A DNA stretch of 64,000 nucleotides from Telopea speciosissima (lineage: Eukaryota; Streptophyta; Magnoliopsida; Proteales; Proteaceae), in NCBI RefSeq assembly GCF_018873765.1, contig NC_057916.1:13203501-13267500 (forward strand). Direction: 5' to 3'. Within the stretch, counting starts at the first letter, position 1. The number at the start of each line of letters is the position of its first letter. The notes under the pieces are model-generated. The model made no database searches. It worked only from the letters and a program-made list of their open reading frames with translations, and was not told the DNA's origin. Made by a program: the position numbers and the translations under genes. Shown piece by piece: positions 1-12,385 of this stretch.

Positions 1-245
1 GAGCTATAATAGAACAGAAATGAAGATGCATGAACAGCCACTTTCTTTTCTCTCCTCTAGCAACTTCTCTTCATCCTGATTCAGTCAGTGGCACTTTAAC
101 CCAGTTCGTTCAGAAGACAGAAATGAAGATGCATGAACAGCCAAGTCTGGCCTTGGTTGATCCAGTGCCAGCTGTCAACCCAAGATATAGGTGCTGGAGA
201 GCCTCTGATTTAAATACCAATTACCATATTAGAGGTGAGCTCTAG
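1..245 (+). CDS. Possible terminal coding exon, protein not recognised
   Basis: An open frame runs to a TAG at 243-245 and ends in residues RYRCWRASDLNTNYHIRGEL. A pyrimidine-rich stretch ending in CTAG at about 60 could be a 3' splice acceptor, which would make 61-245 a last exon in frame (TSLHPDSVSGTLTQF...). The tail is rich in charged and aromatic residues and does not look random, but I do not recognise the protein. A 27-base segment (about 14-40) recurs at 117-143, a local duplication that complicates the exon reading. If real, the gene would be tail-to-tail with the DUF1635 gene that ends at 440. Nothing upstream is visible. Confidence 0.3.
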
Positions 246-439
246 ATGTGTTTCCACAAACATCAAATTTAGTCAATCTAATTTATCAGTAAGTAAAGTT
301 TGGCTATAATAAGTCAGTAGAATTTATTGAAAAAAAAGGGAAATATTCCATCTACACCATCAACATTTGTATTTATACAGACGATAGAAAAAGTATAGGT
401 GCTGCTTGGCTAAGTTAGACAATAAGAAGGTGCATTATC

Positions 440-3072
440 TTAGTGGAGTCTTAGCCGTTTCCCAGTACTGTTATATCTGTGGGAAAAGTCCTGATTCATT
501 GGAGTAGATAATAGTTCCCCATTGTCCAAACATGAAACTGGACTGCTTGACAAATTCAACAAAGATGTAGAGCATATCTGAGATGACATCTCAAGGTATG
601 ATGAACCAAACAAACTTTGAACCTTGTAATTCGGACTGGGAACTGGTTTCTGATTAATTTTTTCAGGATCACAACCTTTGATTGAAACAGCTGGTATTTG
701 GAATGGTTGCAAAGGTGGCGGATTTCGCCATCGAGGAAGAGGTCCTGCAACAAGTACTGTCTGAAGCAGTGGTCCTGCTTCCATTACAGCTTGTAGCAGT
801 TTGCCTTTTTGAGGAAGTGGTTTTCCCTTGGTGAGATTATCAATTACTGATGAAGCATGATCAACCTTGGGTGCACCTGAGGAAATAGTACCAAGTGATG
901 GAGATATATTTCCTGCAGAGAAGATGTCCATGGAGATTGGGACATTACATTCTTGAATGGGTGGCTGCTGTGGCACTCCAAGGTTACATGAATCACCAAC
1001 ATTCATGTTCGACATTTCTGGAGAAGAAACTGCATCGATGAATGAATCTACAGGGGATGAACCATACGAGTGATGATTGTATGTTTCAGATAGACTATCT
1101 GATTCAGTAATGCTTGAATTCAGTCCTTTGGGTTTCAATGCAGCGCACTCCGATTGAAGATTCGGAAAAACAGAAAAGATTTCTGTTTGGCTATTTGGAG
1201 TGACTCTGTTTAGTACTTTCTGCAGCTGAACTCGTGCTTCATCTCTTTCATGGTAAGCAGAATTAAGGAGTTGGAGAAGTTGCTTTACATTCTCCTCATT
1301 CTTTTTCATCTCCACTTTTGCATCCATTCTTGCAGATTCTAGTTCATAAGTAGTGTAGAGAAGCTTGTGCTTCAGCTCATCAATACTCTGCCAGAACAAA
1401 TAAATACATTAATAAGACAAAGTGGAAATCCAAATTATGGGAATCAGAAAAAACAAAGAGCAAGTATGGTTGTTTAATTTCTTCAAGTGCATCTTATATG
1501 GGAGTAGATACAACATGATCTGTACAAAACAAAGATTGGATTGAGAAATAAACCAGAAAGTAAAAAGATTGATATGGAAAGGTAAGATTGAACAACCAAA
1601 AATCAAGAATTATTTTTTCTGAAAAACAACTACAGCTTCTTATTTCCTAACACCTGAGATACAATGCACAATTGTAATCACATCGAAAATCAAAAACTTG
1701 TGAAGTTATTAAAAAAAACTCTTAATTTAAAGATCCAACTACCGTATGACTTTTCCAAGAGTTAGGAGTTCACTGTTCACCTGCCTGGGCACCAAGATAT
1801 CAAAAACCTTATATTGTCAAACCCTTTTTTTCCTTGTCAATACATTTATCAGATAGAGACAAGACTGCTTCATGGTAGTCTTTAGAATGAAAATGCGTTT
1901 GAACAAGAATCGCCATTGACTTTACCAACTTAAGAAACTCACTCTTTAAAGAGTAAAAAATAAAGAAAACAGCTCCTTTTTTTCACAGTGTACATAAAAA
2001 GATGAAAAGAAAAGCCACTGAATTTCTATTAAGATTTAATTTGGGTTGTCAGAGTAGACAGTCGCAGTTCAAAACCAATTCTTAGGATGGGGGTTTATTC
2101 TATATTTCATCAGATGTATCAACAACCAGAGATTTCTTAATATGAGAATTCAGAGAACTCGAAAAAAGTCTACATGAGCATAAATCCAAAACAGGGCCCA
2201 AAACCTTCCAGTCTCATTCAAGTATTCAAAAATGGAAGAAAGTTGGGGTGAGGAGGAGAAGTGCATTCCTTTTCCTACTTTTGTCATAAGAATACACATT
2301 AAGAAGCTTAATAGGTAAATCAGTTTAGTATTCAACTCAGAAAAGGATGCCCCTTTTTTCCATGCAGTGCAACTAACAAAATTGAAATTGAAGAGCAACG
2401 ATTGTACCACAGCACGCAAACTCAAAGCCATACCAAGTTAACAATCGGGTACTTTTAACACAGAAATGAGAGGATTCACATGCCAATCAACTCTAGTTTT
2501 CAATAATGTATTGGTACATAAAGGTCGAAGATTTAGGAAGGGGAAGAAAGAAAAAGAGATATGAACACCAGTTTCAACAGATCCAAACTCATAAACAGAG
2601 TAACTACTCTGGCGAAGAGGCTATTTGAATGCAGCAACATGGGCTCAAGCCATCAGAAACCACTTATAAAATGAGCAATTAAGGATTACCGTTACCACAT
2701 GCAAAGAGTTAGCAGTGGCTACCAAGTTAATAAGAATCTTTAAAAGAATGTGAATTCCAATTGATACCCATTAATCCAACTTCAATACTAACCCTGGATT
2801 TTCCTTGCAGAGCTTTATAACAAGGCAAAACTAAAAAACAGAGACAAAAAATGGTCCAAGAACACGAAATAGAACAGAGGAAAAAGAGGAACCCATGAAG
2901 CTAAAGTTTCTTTAATGACATGAAAGCCTTAAACCATAAGCCTGTAAAGTACAGGAAAACAGAAACCAACATGCCGGACACTAAAATTGATGGAAACAAG
3001 AGTGCCAGACTATGAAATGAAGAGTTAGTAGCCCACCTCTTGGTAGCTCCAAACAGAAAAAATCCCTTCCAT
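440..3072 (-). CDS. DUF1635 family protein, two exons
   Basis: Coding exons are 3072-3037 (12 codons, MEGIFSVWSYQE) and 1387-440 (315 aa plus stop), joined across a 1.65-kb GT-AG intron in phase 0, giving 327 aa. The joined N-terminus reads WSYQE-SIDELKHKLLYTTYELE, the hallmark start of the plant DUF1635 family. It continues with a coiled-coil-like segment rich in Glu, Lys and Gln (about residues 13-75, with LLQLLNSAYHERDEA). The middle is Ser/Pro-rich and low in complexity. A second conserved block follows (KGKLLQAVMEAGPLLQTVL, then LPRWRNPPP), and the C-terminus ends GKRLRLH as in family members. The molecular role of the family is not established. The ORF-only start at 1399 (TTG) lies inside the intron and is not used. 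A GA-rich leader and a TATA box lie upstream. Confidence 0.88.
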
Positions 3073-3166
3073 CTCTTGCTCTCTCGCTCTCTCACTCTTT
3101 TTCTCTCACGCAGACACAGAAAAGGAAGACCTTGTGGTAGAGTTCTAACTCAATCACAAGACAGGG

Positions 3167-3174
3167 ATTATATA
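3167..3174 (-). promoter_or_regulatory. TATA box of the DUF1635 gene
   Basis: Read on the minus strand the sequence is TATATAAT, about 95 bases before the ATG at 3072. The intervening leader is a GA-rich tract on the minus strand, common in plant 5' UTRs. The assignment rests on position and motif only. Confidence 0.5.
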
Positions 3175-4624
3175 AGCGAGGGAATGAGGGTGTGGCCCTC
3201 ACATATTTCCAGAAGCCCAATCCTCATCAAAGAAAATATGGAATTTGAAGCCTTCCAAGTAAAGGAAACGATAAAAAAGGGAATTGCCAGTAAAAAATAG
3301 TTTCCTCATTAAAAAAATTAAATATTTAAAAAAAAAAGAAACTTCCGGTTTTCCAGGGCTTCTGTCTCTGGGGAAAAAATTCATCTTTCTCTTGAGAGTC
3401 ACTGTTCTAACGACTCATGAGTCATGAGTCTCATGACAAGAGAGTCTGTGTCATCGTCAATCCAGTTAGATTTTCTCTGTATCATTTCTGTAATTCTCTC
3501 CCTTTAATGTCGCTCATTTGATAAGACCCAAATGTAAAATTTCCATACAAATCCTTTTCAAAAAGTTTCCACAAATATAAATTCCCTCCAAAGTCCAAAA
3601 AAATGATAAAAATGGAAGGAATTGAGCTTTGTACTGCCTGTATATGACTAAGGATCAGGAGACTCATAAGGAAGGGGACTTCCTTACCATATGAGGAAAC
3701 AGAGACTAACCATAATAAACCCTTACATTCCTCCAATATTCCAATTTCAATCATCACTATCACCGACTTACTGAAAAAGTAGACTTTCTGGTTTCACATT
3801 TCAAAGTAACGTTTCAGTCCATTCACATTCACAGAATCACATGTTCTTGTTTTGGATTTGAGCCTCTGAGCTGCCTGAAGCAAAACATTCCTCGTACAGT
3901 ATTGACTCTTTTGAGCTTGCTCATCAATTCTTCACTTCCATGGAAAAAGAGAAAAAAAAAATTTCCACTACTCAACTTGTTGGAAGGTGGAGAGTAAATT
4001 ATTCCATTAATAATCAAAAATTCACATGGAACTACTATTCTTTAATGGAGGATTTGAGGTGGCGGGGGAAGAGGGGGGGGATGGTGAATTGAAGTGTGAA
4101 CTGCTCGAGAAAACCATCTTAAGGTTGACCCTTATCTTTATTCTTTCCCTTTAATTAATTAAATGGTTTTTTTATCTTAAATTTAAGGAGAAATTAAACT
4201 GGATAGAACCTTTCTTGAGAGAACCCATGAACGTGAACAGGAGAATGCAATGCATGACGAATTGATTGATATATATAAGAAATTCTAAGAAGTAAAACCT
4301 CCCACAGTTTTTCTTTGTTTAATTCCCGGAAAGCGGTTTCGGCACTCTTTAGACTTTTTTTAATTCACTTCTTCTTTATATATTTAGGAAACGAATACAC
4401 TTAGATTCTCCTCTTCCTTCTCTGCAGTCTATACTGTTCTTTTCTCACTAATTAATTCTTCTTCAGAAAATATTCTTTGTTTCTTACGATTGGCTTATTA
4501 AAATCTTTTGGGTTCTCTTTCTGCAGGGAGAAAAGACAAGATTATGAAAACCCATTTGAGTTTCTTTATTTCTTAGTGCATTGCATCTGGGCGTTAGCCG
4601 TTTGGAACCACCTCTTTTACAGAA

Positions 4625-4684
<60 letters not shown>

Positions 4685-5589
4685 GTGTGTGTGTGAGTGA
4701 ATGATGAAAAATCCAATTTTTATTGAAGTGACCCTACTACTTATGTTGATTCCGCTTGTAGCTTTCTTATTTAACTTTAAGTGTTTTTGATTAATTATTA
4801 TTATCATTGTAGGAGGGGAGGGGTGAGGTGAGAATGATAGGCTAATAGTGTTATTTGGATCTGGTCGTCTGTGTATGAGGTTAGCATCTGTGTTTCATTT
4901 CATGTCCCTCTTTCTTCATATTATGGTGAGATCGAAGTGAAAGCTTCAACTCATGATAGGATTGGCTACACAACCCGTTGACTTTGACTTTGATGCTCAC
5001 TTTAGAGTCCGTTTGGATTGTATTTTATGAAAAGGTGATGTTGGTAACTGTTAAAACTCCCAAATCCCAACAGCATATTCTGTTTTCTTTGCCATGGTTT
5101 CCACTTGGAGATTCGAACAGAGTTTTTTTTTTTTTTTTTTGGGTAAAAACAGAGCTTCTTATATAGTAGAATCATGATGGAACATTAGAGTAAAGCATTT
5201 CTCTCGAAAAGAAAATAAGGCCAACCAGTCAGGCTACCGACATGGATCGACTGAATCGGCCAAAAATGGCTAGGGTTTAAAAACCTGGAATTGGGATTGT
5301 TGACCGATCTGATCCGATTTTAAATACCTAAATGCAACATGATCTCGTATCAGTATCAACCGAGACTGATCGATATGGACTCCAATATCAATACCTATAA
5401 GCTTGTTCCTGATCCATCCACCAAGAATCATTTTTTCCCTCTAAATCTGAAAAGTCTCAACTGATATGAGTTTGCGTTGACATTTCTTGAGATACAAAAG
5501 ATCAAATTTCTACGGTGAGGAGTTTTTCTCTTCACGATAGGTTAAGAGAAATTAATCATTCACATTAGGTTTGGATTTAAGTTCTACAG
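3175..5589. other. Intergenic stretch, no gene seen
   Basis: Upstream region of the DUF1635 gene: AT-rich, with homopolymer runs and a long CT microsatellite (separate entry). Short ORFs here have no recognisable domains. A degenerate segment at 5230-5420 shows GATCGATATGG/CCAATATCAATACC-like motifs, shared with several other spots in the window (9070-9180, 16360-16570, 18040-18225, 44960-45260). Confidence 0.5.
4629..4681. repeat. (CT)n microsatellite
   Basis: About 26 uninterrupted CT units followed by a short GT run. It creates false Leu-Ser and Arg-Glu repeat ORFs on the two strands. Confidence 0.97.
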
Positions 5590-6316
5590 TATCCCAATTC
5601 AGTTTGGTTTGGTTCCGGTTCCAACATAGGAACAGTCGGTATGAACCTAATTTAATTGGTATACTAATGTATTATAGTATACATTACCAACATTAGTATT
5701 AGATTTTATACTACTATTATATTATAATATATGTAGTATATTAATATTTTTTAGGATTTGAGTTCTATGTCCGATTGTGTAACGTATGGTAGCACCTCCT
5801 TGTGTCTCTCTCTCTCTCCTCCCACAATAAAGAACAATTATGTCATTTTATAGGAGGAAGGAAAGACATAAACCTAAGAAGGCGCTAGTGTACGCTATGT
5901 ATCCTGATAGCACCTTTTCCCTATTTTATAATACTACTATGAGGGTGGGTTCCCTCTGACACTTGTGTGCAGTTTCAAGCATTGGAGGTGGTATTATAGA
6001 AAATCCGTCAAATAGGGGGTATTTCGGACATTTTATAAGGATAATAATTTGGATGGGGTGGACAGTTTGGGTTATAGGTGGGAGTCGTGCAAAACTTTAA
6101 CCTTACTATTATATTATAATATATGAACCAAGTACAAAAATTGAAACCAAACCATATAAGAACCGAATGTTGGAACCAAATAAGAATCGAACCGAACTGA
6201 ACTGAATAGATTAGGTTTGAGTATCGATTTTCAAAATCGTTTTTGTTCTCGATTCACACCAACACTCTCTTGAACCAAATCGAAATCAAACCAAATACCT
6301 AAAAGCAAACCAGATT
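5590..6316. repeat. Dispersed repeat family, copy 1 (with nested insertion)
   Basis: Degenerate element rich in GGTTTGGTTCCGG and CCGAATT-like motifs. Its left part (GGAACAGTCGGT at about 5630) and right part (CGATTCACACCAACACTC at about 6250) match the copy at 16018-16330 in the same order and orientation. The middle is interrupted by a 370-bp insertion (5734-6103). Probably an old non-autonomous DNA element; no coding capacity seen. Confidence 0.5.
5734..6103. mobile_element. 370-bp insertion flanked by a 22-bp direct repeat
   Basis: Positions 5712-5733 and 6104-6125 are the same 22 bases (TACTATTATA... ending AATATATG). The sequence between them is unrelated to the surrounding repeat, and the other family copy at 16 kb lacks it. 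No terminal inverted repeat, poly-A tail or ORF is evident, so the class is unknown. The direct repeat is longer than usual for DNA transposons. Confidence 0.45.
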
Positions 6317-6992
6317 ACACCCTTAATTTTACTGGGACCAATGGTGGCTGATCCTAACTTGATCATCTTGGTCTAAACTCGGACAAAAATATACCTGGTT
6401 CAGTCCTGGCCAATATCAAGTCAACTAGGCCGAACCCAAATTAAGTGCAGCACAAAACATTGCCAAACATTTTTTACTAGTACCCGATAATTTACTTATT
6501 AGATGGATAGGAAATAATATTCGTAACCGGTAATTGGGACTTGGACATCCCATTCGGGCCCTGCTAGTGTTGCACCGTTAGGCGTTAGCCACCCTTGGCC
6601 CACCGTTATTTAATTCCACACGTAACATGCGGTGCGGTAGTGAGTTTTTTTTTGTTTTTTTGGGGTAGAACGGTAGTGAGTATTTTTTCCCCCTCTTTTT
6701 TGGGTATAAGCGGCAGTGAGTAGTGAGTGATCTGCGAAAATGAACCTTCACCGACCATATAGAAAGTATAAAAAGAAAAAGAAAAAGAAAAAAAGTAAAA
6801 TTATATCTAATGTATCTAATATTTAAGAAAAAGATTTAAAGTATCATTCAAAAGTGACAATTTAGGGTATCTTGTAAATAATTTTATTTATTTATTTTGG
6901 ATTAAAAAAAAAATTTATAAATGACACAAATTTTCTATTTTAGCGTTCCAACTCATCCTTTACCTCCACTTTCTCTTCGAGTTTAGTTCTTC

Positions 6993-7017
6993 TACACGTA
7001 CATGTACGTGCACGTGT
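6993..7017. promoter_or_regulatory. Near-palindromic ACGT cluster
   Basis: Four ACGT cores in about 25 bases (ACACGTACATGTACGTG then CACGTGTG). They resemble bZIP/bHLH sites but no gene start is nearby. Confidence 0.3.
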
Positions 7018-8293
7018 GAGACACAACCATATGTCCCATTCTGGTTATTTACAAGCAGAGAGACTATTTATGAAAACACAAAGAACATTTTGGTTGCCTC
7101 TCAAATGTATATTCACCTACACGTATGCATAGGTGATCCATTGTCCTTCTCCCTAGCCTCCATCCTCACCCCATTTGCAACCACCATCGCCACCTAATTG
7201 CACAACCTGCACCAACCCTACTTTTTTCTTCACAACCTCCTCCCATCCCTTTTTTTCAACCCCCTCCACACCCCCCTCCAACATCTGCCCCCTTCTGACC
7301 CACCTCCCCGTTTGCCCAACCTGCCCCACCACTTCTCCGCATTCACCCAATTGGTTCCATTTCAATTTGATTCAAGATGTAATTAATCATTTCTATGTTT
7401 CAAAAATAAAATTGATTAATAGTCGAATCTTCTTAATCAGTTTCTCCTTTACAATCTCTTCCCATTAGAGTTGCAGAAACAACTCCATAACATCACACAC
7501 ATACATACAAACACAAAAGAATCGATATTGAACAATTTATAAATTCTAATATTAAAAGAGTGTGGAAGTTCATCAAATTCTACAGAAACAAACGATAGCG
7601 ATAAATAAGAGAGGATGAAACCTCTCTCTCTCTCTCTTTCTCTGCAAAATCAAACTGATTATTTACAATTAGATTTATTTTGATTCGATTTTAAATGAAC
7701 GGTTTTGATTTAGTTTTTTGATATAGGTTCAGAAGTGACACCTTTAGGTCCTAATAATACTTTTCATAGGGATACAATTGTAATTTTGCATCAACGCTTG
7801 ACCCAAATTGATTGATTCCATTAGATGTTATAGAGACGAGGTAAAAGATGAAAAGAACAAGGTTTAAAAACTCGAAATCAATTGCAAAATCAATCTCTTA
7901 TCATTTCTTATTCGGCTCAAATTCGATCGGAGACTCGTTTTCGATCTGATTTTTAAAACCTTTGGTTGAGAGAAAGAGTTGAAGACTTTTGCCTGAAGAC
8001 ATGGAACCAGGGGAGCCGAGGATTGTCGGAGAACCGGTTCGAAAAAGTGGAGACTGTTTTTGACACTTTACACTTTATACTTTCTTCCAACAGCTACCAA
8101 CGGCTTTACCGGTCGACCTAATCATGTGGAACCCGCTTCCCAACCCCACACAGCGTGTGGAAAACCGGAAACGGGGCGGGAGAGATGGAAAAAAATAAAA
8201 TATAATAATAAAAAGAAGATAAGATGGAACGAACTAATAATATAACTGTTACAAAACAATTTCTCCTCTTCTTCTGTCTCTTTACTGGAGAGT

Positions 8294-8777
8294 GCCACGT
8301 GTTCTCTTCAAAAAGTGCCCCACGCGAAGGGAATCTCTCGAAAGCACTCTGGTGACTTGGTGTAGTCTAACATCCATTATCCAAGAGAAAAAAAAAAAAC
8401 TCGGTTATAAATAATAGGGAGGTTATATTTTTAATAATATAAATTAATAACAGATTAAGATGACCGTGTCACTTCTTTTAGTACTTACACTCCCCAATCA
8501 GAATTCAGAATTCAGACTTTAGTTGGAAGTGTTCGGCGGAGCCCATGAGCCCATGGGCCCATCAGCCCAGGCGGTTGTCCTCTAGTGCACTATCGGTGCG
8601 GGAATTAGCACATGGAGTCCGGTTAGGTATATACCAATCGTCATGTTGAGAGCGAGAGAAAGACTGGGAAAATATTCAAAATTTTCAAAGACCGCTCTCT
8701 CCCTTCCTTCTTTATCTGACACGTGTCCATTGAATGTCAGGTATCTCTCAACCCTTCACTATAAGATACCACGTGGC
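8294..8777. promoter_or_regulatory. Cluster of three CACGTG G-boxes
   Basis: Perfect CACGTG cores lie at 8296-8301 (GCCACGTGTT), 8720-8725 (GACACGTGTCC) and 8770-8775 (ACCACGTGGCA). The flanks of the last two fit strong bZIP/ABRE sites. No transcription unit was found within several kb on either side, so the role is unclear. Confidence 0.35.
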
Positions 8778-9777
8778 ATCATCCCCGCACGTCGAGGCAC
8801 ATGCACATGGTTTTAAGAAATTGGAAATAAAGTTTTTTCTTTAAAAAACCAAAAACGAATGACAAGAAAAATCTAACCAAAGGTCTGAATTTAATTGAAA
8901 CTAGTGGTGGTCCCCCAACTCTTCCATGTATATGAATTCCATACTTAATTAACTAATTAATTAATATTAATCAACTAATTAAAAGGAGAGCGTCTTTTAA
9001 AGCTTATTATAGGCCGCCGCCTAGTCTAATCCACTAGTTGCTCGTATAATGGAAGTGAAGAGCAAGTTGATCTAGCCTATCTAAGGTTATATATATATGT
9101 GGCGATATAACGATATCAATACCACCAATGCATTATTGATATCAATCTCCGATAATATCAATACGTATTTACATATTTTCTGATTTACATTGGGATCTCC
9201 TGTTTCTGAGACTTGGGATTGGGACCTTATAATACCATTCACCTATGAACCCGGTTCTACATAGGGTTAAGGTCTTTTGTTTCTTTTGATTGTAAGGAAT
9301 GTCAATATTGTTCATATAACACACTTACTTTGTTTTACTTTTTAGCTCTCAACTGAAGGATGTTAGATGCTACCTTAAGTCCTCGGTCTAGTTCAAGTCA
9401 TAAAACCATTTTCATAGTCATTTAAGATAAGAATAAATTTTCCTTCATTCATGATGATGTGATGTTATGATTGGACTATAAATTTGTCATCAACTCTCAC
9501 TCTTTATTATTTATGATCCAAAATGCTCTTTTGTTAGTTCAATATATAAGAGGTATGGGATGGGGGATGGATGAAGATATTCTTTCTTTACCACAAGTGG
9601 AGAGAAACACTTGTGACTCCTCTATACGTCATTGATCAGATTGAGTGGCCAAATGATATCCAAGACTTTTTTTGTTTTTTTTACTACAAAATTGTCAAAA
9701 AGATACAAAAGCATTATTCAAAGCAAATGCATACACAGAGATATAGATATAGATATAAGTCCTTATCCTTTCCTAAT

Positions 9778-9779
<2 letters not shown>

Positions 9780-9818
<39 letters not shown>
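9780..9818. repeat. (AT)n microsatellite
   Basis: About 19 AT units following a short GATATA run. Confidence 0.95.
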
Positions 9819-9820
<2 letters not shown>

Positions 9821-10499
9821 GATTATTTTTCAAATTGAGAATCCTAAGACTTCAAAGATTTGCCAAACTGGATTAAGTTGGGTAAAGTACTACGCCAGGT
9901 TGTGAACTAGACGACAGGCCATGTTTATAACTAAAGAGACATTCATCGGTAAGCAATGACCACCACTCATACTCTTTTGTGAAACAGCAAAATCTAGAGT
10001 GACAGAGACTGCGAGAAAAAAGAGAGATTTCTTGCACCCCCAGTGGAACCAATCAGTGTGCATGTTGTGTGTTTGATACCAACCTAATTAACCACCAGTC
10101 ATAGATATGTGCATGTGTAGTAAGGAGTCTTTGAATTGAAAACTAGAAACTAAACTACTAGGAATTTCTAGTTCTCTTTGCATAATAAGATCTTCTCTAC
10201 AATAACTATGAAATTAATGAGAGAGGGGTTCCCTGAAAGGCAGGGGCCCCTGCGTCACTGCATGGCCAATGGAAGCGTGTGTGAAAGCATTTACAGGAGC
10301 GGGTGAAACCCGAACACCTTAACAGTTTGGCTTTAGTATGGCCTGGTACATACAAAAAACTGAATTAAATCGATCGAACCAGACTGATCCGGCTGTTTGG
10401 CATCCCTACTTAGCCTACTTCCCACATTATGATCCCATTGTTGGGCATCATTTTTCAGCATTTAGTCCTATTGCTGGCTGGACTCCACAACGTCCAAAG

Positions 10500-11530
10500 T
10501 GACTACTATACTAACCAGGCCTGGCCTGACCCTCAAATATAAGAAAAAGTTTTGGAATAGGGCCCAACTCGACCCATAATACCATGGCTCTGGACGCAAA
10601 GTTGGCTGGAAACAAATAGGAAGCAACTATGGGCAGGATTCCGATAGCAAATAGACTTCCCCAATTTCGTGGGCAGAGCGGCAGTAGGACCCTAGCTGAG
10701 AATTGCATTTCGTTCAGACTTTTTGCATGCAAGGACCTACTCAGGTTGGGGTTTGAGAAAGGAATGCGAGCCCATCCCAAAACTGAGCCTATTGGGCTAT
10801 TACTGTTTGTTAATTATTTTTCACTTATAGAACACCCACAACCAATGGATTCGACTGCTCTCCTGCAACCTCAGTGCCCAGCGGGTGCCCAGTGAGGCAT
10901 CTAACTACTGGACTGATGGGCACGCGGTGATGTGTGCCTTCTTGGGGCTTGACACGTATCTTGGATGCCACACTGGGCACCCGCTGGGCGCTGGGCTTAC
11001 ACGAAAGGAGCCCGATCTACAATCAATTACTTGACTTGTTCAACATGGTGTCTTGACTGTCACTGGGCCTCCAATAGCCCAAGAAACCCACCCAGCTCAT
11101 TCAGCTTACTTGAGGAATTGGACCCTTCCAAAATACAAGGGGTTGCGTGCTTCTTGGGTCGGGAGTTTTCGACCCCTAATCTGAAGTTTCCATGTCTTAC
11201 TATATAATGTTTTGAGAATAGGACAGCGGGGGTGGGATGGGATGGGGTTTTTTTCGCGCGCTAATGTGAGAGGGTGCATGGGGTGCAAGCCTCACAACCA
11301 AACAACGTTCTTTTTCTTTATTTATATATATATACCAGGCTGAGCTCAAACCAAGACCTCAGCCAAAGCCGACGTACACAACCTAACCCTGAGCTTAAAA
11401 ATCTTAGTCCTGGCTCAGCTCGTAGGATGAAAAGCCCAACCCAGACCCTGTTAGGCTCAGGGAGAGCTTGGGTGGGTTCGGGTTCATGGGGCCAAACTTG
11501 CACCTTTAATTGGGCCTATTATGACTAATT
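10500..11530. repeat. GC-rich dispersed repeat debris around a MITE
   Basis: Segments 10510-10800 and 11335-11520 carry repeated GGCCTGG, GGGCCCAA and GGGTTCGGGTTC motifs, like the subterminal regions of plant hAT-type elements. Similar segments occur at 20560-20700, 20920-21130 and 60100-60215. ORFs across them are not genes. The hairpin element at 10872-10995 lies inside. Confidence 0.4.
10872..10995. mobile_element. Short hairpin MITE
   Basis: Left arm 10873-10900 and right arm 10966-10994 are reverse complements with few mismatches, including the core GCCCAGCGGGTGCCCAGTG. The total length of about 124 bp can fold almost entirely. It has no coding capacity. Confidence 0.7.
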
Positions 11531-12056
11531 TGTCTCCTTAAAAACAAATCAAAAGGAATATAGAATTCTAAGTCAGGGTATATTCTAACTACCACAACCA
11601 TTCATTTATAACAATTGCTCAGCCAAGCAAGAAAATGGACCAATAAACAGGACAGAGGTCGATCCAATAGATTCCCAGGACAACAAGGATGAAGGAGAGA
11701 ACTCTGGATTTTTTATTTTTTTTTTAATAATTAAAGGTATGTGCCTTGGCCAACCAACATCACTTTCATTTTTATTTTTGGCATAAACTATTTTAATTTG
11801 CTAATAATTGCTTAAGCACTCGTGGCCTGGCCGGTGGTCACAACTCACAAATCACAAAGCACTTCATCTAAATCCTCATCTATTTAATACGAAAGATTAA
11901 TTACTGACAATAATTTATGCAAATTACAATATTATATTATATATTAATTAATAATTCAGTTATTCATCTTCAGCCAACCAATAAGTCCCTTTCCCTCCCT
12001 TCGACAGACCTACCCACCAGCTTGCATCTCTCCACATTACATAATTATAATATATA

Positions 12057-12385
12057 GGGATTTTTACAATTATCACCTCCAAATCTTTCATATCTACTAT
12101 TATCCCTTCAAAAACTTTTAAACAACTATTACTCACTCCTATTGCATACTAATAACAAAGTGAATCCCACCCTTGCAAACCTATAACGGAGGGGGTTAAT
12201 AGTGATACTATGCTATTGTCACGAAATATATAGGATCAAAATGCCCTTCGTCAAAACCCTTCCTCTTCACTTCACCAGTTGCAGCAAATCGGAGGAACAA
12301 GAACATCGTCGGTTTCCTTCTCCGGCGAACACCTCCTTGCTCCGTGACGACTTCCTTCTCTGGCGAACTCCTATTGCTCCGGCAG
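12057..12385 (+). repeat. Left terminal inverted repeat of Pack-MULE A
   Basis: Pairs with 13895-14229 over its full length. The outer 160 bp is AT-rich and the inner half is GC-richer with CTTCCTTCTCCGGC-type motifs, giving spurious ORFs on both strands. Confidence 0.85.

Larger units (their letters stand above)
6317..9779. other. Intergenic stretch with ACGT-core motifs, no gene seen
   Basis: AT-rich, with poly-T runs at about 6645-6695 and a C-rich stretch at 7140-7330 that yields proline/threonine-rich spurious ORFs. Only scattered G-box/ABRE-like motifs stand out (separate entries). No ORF with a recognisable domain and no RNA gene was seen. Confidence 0.5.

Noticed and set aside
4477-4807. 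ORFs on both strands rich in Leu-Ser or Arg-Glu repeats
   Set aside because: They are direct readings of the (CT)n microsatellite and have no domain outside it.
7153-7468. Overlapping Pro/Thr-rich (plus) and Gly/Val-rich (minus) ORFs
   Set aside because: Open on several frames because the stretch is C-rich and lacks TA-containing stops; no start context, splice signals or domain.
9571-9876. ORFs with Ile-Tyr repeats
   Set aside because: They read the (AT)n microsatellite.
10511-11528. Several ORFs of 60-90 codons
   Set aside because: They fall in GGCCTGG-type repeat debris and a hairpin MITE; composition follows the repeat and no family is recognisable.
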